Source: Lepiota brunneoincarnata
Lineage: Eukaryota; Basidiomycota; Agaricomycetes; Agaricales; Agaricaceae
NCBI GenBank assembly: GCA_023014365.1
Contig: JAEBUN010000007.1
Span: 496,001 to 560,000, forward strand
Direction of reading: 5' to 3'
Length of the DNA stretch: 64,000 nucleotides
A program made the translations under genes and the position numbers. Positions within the stretch are counted from its first letter, which is position 1; every line of letters starts with the position of its first letter. The notes under the pieces were generated by a model. The model saw nothing but the letters and a program-made list of their open reading frames with translations, made no database searches and was not told the origin of the DNA. Positions 32,848 to 42,746 of this stretch are shown piece after piece.

Positions 32848-32859
32848 CTATTTTTATAC
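32848..32859 (-). promoter_or_regulatory. TATA box upstream of the antisense ORF
   Basis: GTATAAAAATAG on the minus strand lies about 45-55 bp upstream of the ATG at 32803, a usual distance for a fungal core promoter. It is outside the LTR, so it would give the antisense ORF a promoter of its own. Confidence 0.45.
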
Positions 32860-32933
32860 CCTGCCAGAACTTTCTGATGGGCCCTGGCCTAGACCGCCTT
32901 GGGCCTTGAGGCTTGGCCCTAAAGGGGGGGCAC

Positions 32934-33594
32934 TGTCATATCCATGCCAACTCAGAGTCTAATCACTTAAACTTTGGCTTCTCAATTCCACATGTGCTCC
33001 ACACAACAACCCTCTACCCTCCGACTCAGCCCTAACTTGCTCCAACCGCAACCCACTGCCCCAATCATGCAACCACCTCCACACGTGCCATGGTCACCTG
33101 ACCCTTGGTGTCTCTAGTTCCAGTCTCCATTTCCCATCTGTAGTCAAGATATGTTATCAGTCTCCATACCTGTACCGGTTTCCATTCCATTTGTAATCCA
33201 TTTACAATCCATTTGTAACTATATTGATCTCCACTTTGCTCCACATGTAGTCAGTATGAGTCATAGTTCATAAGGCCAGTAGTATATATACCATAGGTAC
33301 TTGGCCTGTACTCTTCAGTCTGATAATTGAATCAAGCAGCGGACCAGCTCCCTATTCCATATCCTCTCCTCTCTTCTGCCTCACTCCACTTCGGCTCCGA
33401 CTTCCTGAAATACAGACTAGGACAGCAGGAGGGCACAGCACATATGCTGAGGCTGCAAGTCCAACTCTCCACCTGATGTACTCCACCTCAGTCCCGAAGT
33501 CTATGTACTGACTTCGCCCTGTTTCCCAGTTACCTTATACCAAGGACACCACCCTGACCCTCCACTTTGGTCCCAATCTGCACCGGCTCTAACA
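32934..33594 (+). mobile_element. 3' LTR, family LTR-4
   Basis: This 661 bp unit begins TGTCATATCC directly after a polypurine tract and ends CTCTAACA. It closely matches the solo copy at 19701-20328, with a TATA box near 33283-33293. LINE-A ORF1 sequence resumes at 33595. No left-hand duplication can be found because the 5' part of the element is missing. Confidence 0.8.
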
Positions 33595-33702
33595 GATCAT
33601 CAACTTGGAAGAGGACCCAGTCTGTGAGTCCCATATCTCAAACCAGACAGTCATGGTGTCTGATTTGTCAGAGTTCCTCCTAACCTGAGGAGGGCCCTGG
33701 AG

Positions 33703-34073
33703 TGTTAGGTTTTGTCCAGCTACACCTTATCTTATCTTATCCCCCCCATCCTCTCCTATCTTATCTTATCCACTCCCTTGATTAGATTATCTCCCTTTGT
33801 TCCCTTTTTGGTAATCTCTTTGTTCCCATTTTAGTAATACCTTTGTTCTTCTTTTGGTAACTCCTTTGTCCCTTTTTTGGTAGTTGCCTTGTGTCCTGTA
33901 TATATATAAGGAGGCTTTCTCCTCCCCAATCTAACAGGACATTCCCTCCTTTTGTGTCAGTATCAGTGTCTGAGTCTCCTTCTCTAATACTCCCTCCTCT
34001 ATATCCTTTTATCATCCTCTATTCTCTTACTCTTTTTGTGTTTCCCACACTCCTTTATTCTCCTCCCTCAACA
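33703..34073 (+). mobile_element. Solo LTR, family LTR-5
   Basis: This 371 bp unit begins TGTTAGGTTTTG and ends CCTCAACA. It is flanked by an exact 5 bp duplication TGGAG (33698-33702 and 34074-34078); LINE-A ORF1 is collinear across it. A TATA box (TATATATAA) lies at about 33899-33909. Pyrimidine-rich TTATC and TTTGTTC repeats fill the first half. The orientation is taken from the TATA box. Confidence 0.8.
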
Positions 34074-34078
34074 TGGAG

Positions 34079-35612
34079 GTTTTGAAAACCATGATGCAAC
34101 AACTGTTGCATGATGTTTTCGATCCACTGGTTGGTAATGTGTGTACCATCAGGGGCAAAAAAGGGGATGTCCAACACCTTCATGAAGGACTTAGAGGACA
34201 GAACTGTCGCTGTGGGCTGCAATCCCAAGGGAAAGAACTGGGAAGCCCAGTCCTGGATCACATTAAGATCCACTATGGAGGTGACCAGGTCAGTCATGAG
34301 AGAGATACCATCATACACCGGGGAGGCAGATGTAACATTGAGGTTGGACCTCGCATTGGAGAGGGCACGGTTAGCCCCTGCGACAACCTGGGAGAGATCC
34401 TTGATCAGAGACCAGGGCCCAATGAACAGGATGACAATCTGGCGCCTTGTGGGGCCAGAGGTAGTATTGCACGGCCTCTTCTGGGGCCTGCCAGCAGAAG
34501 GGGTTGGAGATCCTCGACCAACTGTGTGGAGGATGTCCACAGGGGACAGGTGGGGGAAGGCCCTTGCCATAGCAGCGATAGCCTCTACCACCTTAGTATC
34601 GCCATCCCTAGAGACCAGGGGGGGTGGCAGCCACCTGAGCAAAGGAGCGCTTGGCACCCCTAGGCTTGGTGGAGAGATTGACCTTAGGCGGCGGTGGGAG
34701 TACTGTCCATGCATAGGACATGCCTGCTTGCGATGGCCCAGGACCCAGAGGGTTGGGTGGCTTTGCCAGGGGAGGGGGGGCCTTGCCCTTACCCTTGTTG
34801 CCCCTAGGGGCGGTGGACTGGGTCGCACTCAACCCCACAGCCTGGGTGGCATGAGAGTCAGGGGCCATGTCCATGGGGGCTGGACCAGAGGGCAGAGTGT
34901 CAATCCTAAGCTGGGAGAGGGGGGCTACAGCGACGCCCTTGGGAATTGCCTTAGCTGCCTCTGGAATGGGCTGGCATATGCCCTCCCCAAAGGGGCGCAT
35001 GCCATTGATGATAGAGGCCTGCAGCATCGCCTCGTCTGCATGGCCATCCAGGGCATAGTCAAGGAACTCACTGTGACCAGTGGTCTTGAGAAGTTGGTCA
35101 TAGGCAAGCCATACTCGCTCCCATGATGGACCAGTAAGCAGCTCCTCAGTATGTTCTATGAGATACTGGGCTGCATTCTCCAACAACTCCCCTATAGCCT
35201 GCATGTTCATCACCTGACTTGGGGCAGACATATCCACCTTGAAGTCCAACTTGAGGGGGGAGACATGGGGGGGAGCAAAGAGGGGATGGCCCCCTTCACT
35301 AGAGTTATGCCACAGCTGTTTGGAGGACAACCGCAAGTCATTAGAGAAGTTGGAGAGGCGAGAGACAGGGTGAGCCTGCCTCGGCATCTCCACTAGATCT
35401 ACCACCATCCCGCACAGTGGGAAGGCAGCATGAATGCTTGCAGCAATGCCAGTCAAGCTAGCAGGGGCAGCAGCAGGGCTCCTAGGAGAGCTGAGGGACA
35501 GAGTGTCCAGGGGGTCCATGGAGGGAGTAGGGGGGGGACCGCAACCTTGGCTGTGGGATCTGCCACGATCCGCCCCTCCTTGTGAAGCCTGTTGGGAGGC
35601 TGAGGAGGACAT
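34079..35612 (-). pseudogene. LINE-A ORF1, broken
   Basis: ORF1 begins at ATG 35612 (MSSSASQQ...), as in the intact copy at 9395. The first 334 codons are open, then a one-base change in a G-run near 34615 shifts the frame, and the next part reads on in another frame to 34079. The remainder is at 33595-33697 and 31840-32018, with LTRs between and about 220 bp including the first zinc knuckle missing. No functional protein is possible. Confidence 0.75.
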
Positions 35613-35822
35613 GTTCAGTTAATAGTACCACTGGTCAAATCCAACAGTGGGGGTGCGCAGTACAAGACAATGAGTGAGGATGTGGCTGTGGCTGTGCATG
35701 GTACTGGTGGTGGTACCAGATCAAGAAGCAATGGGACCAAGTATAGTGCAGACTGCCTGCGCTGTGCCAGCAACAGACATCCAAGGGCTAATTTCTCAGA
35801 GCCAAGCACCACCAGAGAGGTA

Positions 35823-36037
35823 CAGTAAGGGACAAAACCCTTCCAATGATCTTTATACTTCAACAAATATGTTAATAACTGTCAACCTACTAAGGATGAA
35901 ACCTTCATATTTTAATTGGGAATACCTATATGGCTCATGTATCATCCTGCCAAACATCATTATGTCATATGCCATTTTGGGAAGTCAGTGAATTAAACAA
36001 TCATTTAAGATCATTGGAAGGGTTTTGTCCATCTCTA
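35823..36037. repeat. Left Tc1 terminal inverted repeat with inverted inner motif
   Basis: This repeat pairs with 37212-37425. The 19 bp motif GGACAAAACCCTTCCAATG is at 35830-35848, and its reverse complement is at 36012-36030. On the other side the same pair is at 37400-37418 and 37218-37236. Four such sites, two per end, are likely transposase-binding sites. Confidence 0.8.
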
Positions 36038-36060
36038 AGAAATTACCAATAATTACACTT

Positions 36061-37077
36061 TTAGTACTTTGTATACCCTCCCTTGGCATCCAAGACAGCC
36101 TGAACCCTATCAGGCATACTCTCTATCAGATTCTGACACACTTCTGCTGGAATCTGATCCCATTCCTTTTGTGTCCTATCCCATAATTCTTCCATCCCCT
36201 GAGGTGGAGTGTCATACTCCCCTAACTTGATTTTAATGTGAGTCCACAAATGTTCAATTGGATTAAGGTCTGGAGATTGTGGGGGCTACACCATAACCTC
36301 CATTTCAGCTGCTTTAAACCATTTTTGAGCCTTGATGCACCTATGTTTGGGATCATTATCTTGTTGAAAGACAATATCCTCCACCTCTTTGTCATACCAC
36401 TCCAGGCTCCCCTTGAGTTCATCCTCCAAAATGGTGACAAATAGATCACCATCCATCTTACCATTAATCTTGGCTGCCAACCCTGGACCCTCCCACAGCA
36501 TACAGCCCCATACCATGATAGAACCTCCTCCAAACTTTGTAGTTCCCTGCACCAGCCTATCACTAAGCCTCTCCCCTGCTCTTTTGCAGACCCAAACCCT
36601 GCCATCTGACCCTAAGTGATTGATTTTGGTCTCATCTGACCAAACCACCCTCTTCCAGTCTTCCAGGGTCCAGTCTGCATATGCCTCTGCCCACTCCAAT
36701 CTTTTCCTCTTGTGTATAACAGAAAGTTTAGGCCTTTTCTGCTTGACTACAGCCTTCATTCCAGCTTTTTTGAGTGCTCTGCAAACTGTTTTGGAGGATA
36801 GAGGTTTGTCAATGACAGTACAAAGGGTTCTGGTGATTTGGGAGGCATTTTCAGCCTTGCAGGATGTGATAAGATGAGTGGCATATTTGATATTGCCAAC
36901 AAAAAGCTTGGTTAGGCAGCCACCAAGTGACTTTGAAAGTGTTGAATGATGTTTGGAGTGAAGCTGAGATATAGTGCTGAGGCCAAGACCAGTGGTAAAA
37001 GCAATATGGGTAGTAGAGTGGCCTTTGTCCAAAAGGGAAAGAATATGGTTGCATTGAGTCATAGAGAGAGATTGCAT
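36061..37077 (-). pseudogene. Tc1 transposase, DD34E, one nonsense codon
   Basis: From ATG 37077 to TAA 36061 the frame is 338 residues, the normal Tc1 length, broken only by TAG at 36286-36288. That codon falls where Tc1 proteins have Trp in the WPxQSPDLNPIEH block, so it is probably TGG to TAG. N-terminal helix-turn-helix regions (residues about 1-110) bind the repeats. The catalytic triad is visible: Asp in VWSDETKI, Asp in FQQDNDPKH, and Glu in DLNPIEHLW 34 residues later. It would excise and reinsert the element at TA. Confidence 0.9.
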
Positions 37078-37898
37078 GTTAGCAAAATGAGGTTGGGGGG
37101 GTGGTGTGAGCTAAGGGAGTGAGCAGCTATATTTATACATTATTCCAACCAGTCACATGACATTTATTTGCACTTATTTGGCTGTAATAAACAAAATCAT
37201 GTGATTAGAGTAGAGATGGACAAAACCCTTCCAATGGTCTTAAATGATTGTTTAATTCACTGACTTCCCAAAATAACATATGATGTAATGATGTTTGGCA
37301 GGATGATACATGAGCCATATAGGTATTTCCAATTAAAATATGAAGGTTTCACCTTTAGTAGGTGGGCAGTTATTAACATATTTGTTGAAGTATAAAAATC
37401 ATTGGAAGGGTTTTGTCCCTTACTGTACAAGGGTTGGATAGGCTTCCCAAGGGAGTCCAACAGGGAGAGGAAGTTCCTACCCCTATACAAGGGTGAGTGA
37501 AACATGTTCACCCACTCGTCGATGCATCCCCTCATGACCTCAGCCTGGAGGGAGTTGATGGTGGTCCCGGGTGAATGCCCAGTGACACATGGAGCTCCTT
37601 TGCCATTGCAACAGTGTCAGAGTGAAGTTCTGCAACAGAGCCTGAGGGCACCTGCCAGAAGGTAACAGTCTGCTGGGCCTTAACAGACAGCCAGCAATCC
37701 AGAGACCGACACACTTCCAGGGAGTGAGCCTGGTCAGCATGAACAGAGGGATCCACAGCTCTGTGGGCAGAGCCTGTGGAGCTGGTGTAGATGAAAATGT
37801 GATCAGTGTCAGCCCGATCCAGGACCATGCCTACCCCCAACCAGATGGAGTGGAGCTCCGCGTCTGCAAGCAGAACTCTCCCTGCAGCCTGCCTAACC

Positions 37899-38078
37899 TT
37901 TTTTTTTTTTTTTTTGAAATCAACAATTTATAATGCGGTGCCTGAATGCAGTCCGCATGCACTAGCTACATACAAGGCAACTAATACATGGTATAACTAC
38001 CAGTAAAGGTAGGGAAGAGAGTCCTGCTGACTTGAAAGGCTACACTCCACTCAAAAGGCTACACTCTGTACCACTGGG
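37899..38078 (-). mobile_element. LINE-A 3' end stub (minus)
   Basis: A poly(T), the reversed family tail and about 150 bp of 3' UTR, then a short repeated AAAGGCTACACTC and an abrupt change to plus-strand LINE-B. There is no coding sequence. Confidence 0.7.
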
Positions 38079-39399
38079 GGGCAGATGACACCCTTCCAGC
38101 CCATGTCACGGCCCTCAACTGGGTTCTTGCCTGGGTGCAGGCTGATGTGGGGGTTCTGGTGGCGGTGATGGACATGAGTCTGCTACCCCGCTGGGTCTAC
38201 CAGGCAGTTGTGGCTGCCCAGGTGTTCTGGGGCCTGGACTGCATTTATGCGGTCCAGCTCCCCAGGGGAAAGGTTACAGCTCCTGAGGCTGAGCTTTTCA
38301 CCATTCAGCTGGCAGTGTCCAAGGCAATTTCTGTTAAGGGTGCCATTAGTCTTGTTCTGTTCACTGACTCAATGGCCTTGGCCAGGCAGGTGGTGGACCC
38401 TTCGGTGCATTCCACACAGGACCAGTCTCTGGTGGTGTGCCACCTTCTCGCTGAGTGGTTTGCCGGTGACCTGGCCTGCTCAGTTCATTTCTGGGAGGTC
38501 CCCTTGTGTGCAAGGTAGCCTTTCCATACTCAGGTGCACAACTTCGTATGGTTGTTGCCTCCCATTGGGGTAGGGGCATGTCCCCGGGCCTCACTTGACT
38601 ACCTCCAGAAGGAGGAAGTATGTTACTGTTAGGACCACTGGATGGACCTGTTCCAGGATCCCGACCACCGTGGGCATGGTTTCCTCCAGCTCACCAGGGA
38701 TAATGACCATCCCCTATGGCCCATGTATCTCCACAGTGGGGCCTGGATCCCGCATGCTCACTTGGTTTCAGTTATAGCCCGGATGATGTGTGCTATTCTC
38801 AACCATGTGCCAATAGAGGGCTATCAGAGGCATTTTTTCCCACAGGAGGATTACTCCTGCTGCTGTGGGTTTTGGAAGGAAACCCGTAAGCATGTGTTCA
38901 GGAATTGCCCTAGGCATTCCATGATGGAGGTCCCAGCTATGGTTGAGGCCCTCATCGCTTTCTCTGAGGCATTGCCAACTGCATTCACATTTGCTGAGAG
39001 GGCCAGCCCCCCCCCAGGGGGTATCAGTGAGTAGCTCTGCCTGGCACCCAGTTAGGCCCAGGCCAGGGCATGGTTATTCCCCCACCACCCTTGGGTGGCA
39101 TGTAGGGATTTACAGGGAATTGACCCCTAGCCCCCCCCAATAAGGGGGGGGACTTCACCCTGGTTTGGTGCCTGCCCCATATGCTGGGCAGCGGCCATCT
39201 TCCCACCGCCATTTGTTTGGGGCGGCTTTGTCCTGGGCATGGAGAAATGCATGCCTGCATCTGCAGTCACGCATTGTATGTACAGATACCCTGTAGTGTA
39301 TGGCTCGGTTGATTGTACCACAGTTGGTAGCTACACATGGCCTCCCTACACAGCCCACATTATAAATTGGAGATTTAAAAAACAAAAAAAAAAAAAAAA
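38079..39399 (+). mobile_element. Old CpG-depleted LINE-B copy, RNase H to poly(A)
   Basis: This copy starts inside ORF2 just before RNase H and keeps the ORF2 end, the 3' UTR and the tail AAATTGGAGATTT plus poly(A) (with one C). RNase H motifs are recognisable: MDMS for TDAS, PEAELFTI, and FTDS kept. Stops occur (TAG at 38516-38518 and others), most at former CpG or TGG codons. It is far more decayed than the other LINE-B copies, so family B has been active over a long period. Confidence 0.8.
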
Positions 39400-40241
39400 G
39401 AGGGTGTTATTGGCACGCCACTCCATCCAGAGTGGACGTGCATCTGGAATCCTCAGCCAGACAATTCGCCCCTGTGAGTGTTGGCTTACATCCACTCAAG
39501 ACTGAAGTTGCTGCAACTGTCCCTCTGTAGGGACTTGGTTGATCACTGCAACATTATGGTTGTGTCCATGTGGCAGGGGGGGCACACCTATAATCTCATG
39601 AATGTCTATTTGGACGACCATCACACTGCCATTCTCGCTCTTTGGGAGCTGGTAGATTCCCTGCCTACCATGACTTACATGGCAGGCAACTTCAATTGCC
39701 ACTTGGAGTGGTGGGATCCTAATCAAGTCTTGCATCCAGGGATCACCCAATCTCTCTTGGAGGTTGGGAGGGATCTGGGACTTGACTTGGCACTCCCAGT
39801 GGTTCTAGGCCTGACTCACTTCCCACACAATTCAAATCTTTCACCATCAGTGATCGATCTTGTCTTTCTCCCAATGGCCCAAGATCCCAATCTCAGGCCC
39901 CTGATCGATCTTGAGAAGTGCAGTCCTTTGGATCATGCCCCTCTAACCCTGGTTCTCCTGGTCACTCGTTTTATGACTGGTGTGATCCATCGAGTTCTGA
40001 AGCCCAACAGCAATGAGGAGTTGAAGTTCATGGTGCAAATATGTGAAGGGCTGGCTGTGTTGTGGCTACCCCTGGACACCCCTGTGGAGGTGGAGTTGGC
40101 AGCTTTGGCTGTGGCTCATATCATCTCCCAGGCCTGGGACGCCTTCTCTGAGGAGGTGTTTATTGTTGGATGGTCCAATCCATGGTGGAATGACAACTGT
40201 ACTACTGCCATTCAGGCATACTGGGCTGCCCCTTCAGGGAA

Positions 40242-40276
40242 TTTGTTGATTTCAAAAAAAAAAAAAAAAAAAAAAA
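40242..40276 (+). mobile_element. Tail-only LINE-A insertion (about 12 nt plus poly(A))
   Basis: The inserted 35 bp are TTTGTTGATTTC plus 23 A residues. They are flanked by the exact 14 bp duplication GCCCCTTCAGGGAA (40228-40241 and 40277-40290). Eleven of the twelve non-A bases match the LINE-A 3' end. This is a LINE (or SINE) integration in which reverse transcription stopped almost at once. Confidence 0.9.
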
Positions 40277-40987
40277 GCCCCTTCAGGGAATGCGTGGTTT
40301 GAGTTCCGACAAGTCATTAAGGCCATCAAACACAAGTTCTTTGATGAGAAGATCAAAAAGATTGCTTCTGCGAACAAGTGCCCCTGGGACCTTATGGCCT
40401 GGGTTAAACAGCACAAGTTACTAGCCTGTGACGTGATTCAGCATGACAGCATGCTGTGTCACGATATGGACTTCCTATGGGATGCCCTGCATGGTACCTA
40501 CAATGCGGCCTCTGGCTGCATTGTAGATCCCTCTGTATTGCATGCCCTCCCTGCCCAGGTGGTGATACGCCGATTTCACACCTATACATGAATTCCGTAC
40601 TCTGGAATGATTCTCTACATAGAATCATTGGCTATATCATTAAAGAACTCTATAGAGGATTGGTACTATATCCTGTAGTAGCCAGTTTGACCGAACTGAG
40701 GATATTCAAGCCTCGGAAGTGTTCAAACCAGCTCATTATCACTAAGCTTAGTGAACCAAGCTATCAGAACGCTCTCTGGAGGGATTCAGGACTCTACATA
40801 GCCTATCGAGTATACCCCAGTCACATCAAGGGACCTTATGAGCAGTTTTCTGATGAACCCGAATGCGTTTGAACATAAAAGAATGTACCTAGTGGCTGTC
40901 ACAGGCGTATTACATCTATAGCAAGTTCAATAATGATGACTGGACCACGGAACGGAACGTCCAACGTTTGGGAGGCAATACCCGATG

Positions 40988-42372
40988 GGGGCGCCAGGTG
41001 CAAGGGCACGCTGGACCACCTTCGCCGGATGCAGCAGCGGGCTGCACTCTGGATTACTGGCGCCTTCAGGACGTCACCCGATGGGGGGGTTGGGGCCATT
41101 GCGGGCCTGATCCCCATTCATCTCCATCTCCGGAAGCTTCGTGACCGTGCCGAGTTGCGGTACGCCACGCTTGCTCCGGGTCATCCCGTCCGTGCCCTCC
41201 TTGGTTGGGGCTACAGCGGTGATCTCCGGTCTCATGTCCGGTCTATAGCCAGGCTCCCTCCCCGCGAGCTGATCAAGGTGAAGGGGCCTGTTGTCGACGC
41301 TAACCAGCGTCTTGCTGCCCTCGCTGGGCCCTTCGACGCGGTAGCACCGGAGGCCTGGCCGGGGCGCCGTCTCTTGGATGTGTACCCCGAGCGGGTCCGC
41401 TTCCATTCTTACGACCGGGGGGCGGAGGACGCCCTTGCGGCCCATGTCGCGGCTCTCAACCGGGTTTTGGCCCGGGCGCAGGCTGATCCGGGGGTTCTGG
41501 TGGCAGCGACAGACGCGAGTCTGCCGCCCCGCCGGGTCCACCAGGCGGTTTCGGCCGCCCAGGTGTTCCGGGGGCTGGACTGCATCCATGCGGTCCGGCT
41601 CCCGGGGGGGAAGGTCACGGCTCCCGAGGCCGAGCTTTTCGCCATCCGGCTGGCGGTGTCCAAGGCAGTTTCTGTCGAGGGCGCCACTGGTCTCATCTTG
41701 TTCACCGACTCGTTGGCCTCGGCCAGGCGGGCGGTGGACCCATCGGTGCACTCCGCCCAGGGCCATTCCTTGGCGGTCTGTCGCCTTCTCGCCGAGTGGT
41801 TCGCCGGGGGTCCGGCCCGCTCGGTCCATTTCTGGGAGGTTCCCTCGCGTGCGAGGTGGCCTTTCCATACTCAGGTGCACGACTTCGCTCGGTCGTTGCC
41901 TCCCGTTGGGGTAGGGGCTCGTCCCCGGGCCTCGCTTGACTACCTCCGCAAGGAGGAAGTACGGTCGTGTCAGGACCGCTGGATCGACTTGTTCCAGGAT
42001 CCTGACCACCGCGGGCATGGTTTCCTCCAGCTCGCCAGGGACGACGACCGTCCCCTGCGGCCCACGTATCTCCACGGTGGTGCCTGGATCCCGCACGCTC
42101 ACTCGGTGTCAGTGATGGCCCGGATGACGCGTGCTATTCTTAATCACGCGCCGATAGGGGGCTATCGGAGGCGCTTTTTCCCACAGGAGGACTATTCCTG
42201 TCGCTGCGGGTTTCGGGAGGAAACTCGTGAGCATGTGTTCCGGAGCTGCCCCAGGCACTCCATGGCGGGGGTCCCGGCTACGGTCGAGGCTCTCATTGCT
42301 TTCCTCGAGGCGTCCCCGACCGCGTTCGCGTTCGCTGAGAGGGCTGGGCCCCCCCCAGGGGGTATCGGCTAG
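40988..42372 (+). CDS. LINE-B ORF2 C-terminal part: RNase H and Cys/His knuckle, open (partial)
   Basis: The frame is uninterrupted to TAG at 42370-42372, about 460 codons, and also runs open back into the LTR by chance. RNase H motifs are intact: TDAS, PEAELFAI, and FTDS. This domain removes the RNA strand from the cDNA hybrid. After it comes a segment with WIDLFQDPDHRGHGFLQ, then the knuckle CRCGFREETREHVFRSC. Endonuclease and RT are missing, so it cannot act alone. Confidence 0.85.
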
Positions 42373-42705
42373 TAGCTCTGCCTGGCGCCCGGTTGGATCC
42401 GGGCCGGGGCGGTGGTTATTCCCCCGCTGCCTTCGGGCGGCGTGTAGGGATTTACGTGGGAACTGACCCCTAACCCCCGATAAGGGGGGGGACCTCGTCT
42501 TGGCTTCGCTCCCACGCCGCGCGCTGGGCGGCAGCCGTCTTCCCGCCTCCGTTCGTTCGGGGCGGCTTCGTCCTGGGCATACGCATGCCCGCGTCCGCGG
42601 TCACGCGTTGTATGTACAGATACCCTGTAGTGTACGGCTCGGTCGTTTGTACCGTAGTTAGTAGCTGCACGCGGCCTCCCTACGCGGCCCGCGTTATAAA
42701 TTGGA

Positions 42706-42742
<37 letters not shown>
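40988..42742 (+). mobile_element. 5'-truncated LINE-B inside LTR-2
   Basis: It begins just downstream of RT, keeps RNase H and the ORF2 end, the 3' UTR and a long poly(A). It is flanked by the exact 14 bp duplication GGCAATACCCGATG (40974-40987 and 42743-42756). It is CpG-rich and appears young. Its 3' UTR holds the GTGTAGGGATTTAC module and a C5-loop-G hairpin at 42441-42500. Confidence 0.95.

Positions 42743-42746
<4 letters not shown>

Larger units (their letters stand above)
32019..32933 (+). mobile_element. 3' part of the internal region of an LTR-4 retrotransposon
   Basis: This segment lies between LINE-A ORF1 sequence (to 32018) and the LTR at 32934. It ends with a polypurine tract, AAAGGGGGGGCAC (32921-32933), immediately before the LTR, so the element runs plus. 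No integrase or RT is visible on the plus strand. Instead the minus strand carries a coiled-coil ORF with its own TATA box. The 5' side is truncated together with about 220 bp of the LINE-A target. Confidence 0.65.
27753..35732 (-). mobile_element. LINE-A copy (minus), tail to 5' end, broken by two LTR insertions
   Basis: Reading the minus strand from 35732: 5' UTR, ORF1 (start 35612), ORF2 (start 31837, end 28201), 3' UTR and tail at 27753. It is the only family-A copy spanning the complete order. LTR-4 with part of its internal region (32019-33594) and solo LTR-5 (33703-34073) lie in ORF1. Both ORFs are broken. The flanks do not form a duplication: GTGGG before the tail, GGGACC after the 5' end. 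The host sequences also differ on the two sides, so the copy has taken part in a rearrangement. Confidence 0.8.
35823..37425 (-). mobile_element. Tc1/mariner DNA transposon, nearly intact
   Basis: This 1603 bp element is flanked by TA on both sides (35821-35822 and 37426-37427). Terminal inverted repeats of about 215 bp (35823-36037 and 37212-37425) begin CAGTAAGGGACAAAACCC. The transposase runs on the minus strand. Within each repeat a 19 bp motif near the end recurs in opposite orientation at the inner end. The two repeats are very similar, so the insertion is recent next to its LINE-A host. Confidence 0.9.
35733..37898 (-). mobile_element. LINE-A fragment (minus), RNase H region, holding Tc1
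   Basis: The pieces 35733-35822 and 37426-37898 are adjacent parts of the LINE-A RNase H C-terminal region, joined exactly when the Tc1 element is removed. The RNase H remnant reads IFIYTSSTGSA on the minus strand near 37790. The fragment starts next to the 5' end of the LINE-A at 35732 and stops at a poly(T) at 37899. Confidence 0.75.

Noticed and set aside
34110..35126. A 338-codon plus-strand frame
   Set aside because: It is the antisense shadow of LINE-A ORF1, whose zinc-knuckle and start are on the minus strand.
41074..42102. A 342-codon minus-strand frame (also at 60079-61107 and 50605-51453)
   Set aside because: It is antisense to LINE-B RNase H. It is open because of GC-rich codon composition and has no recognisable domain.
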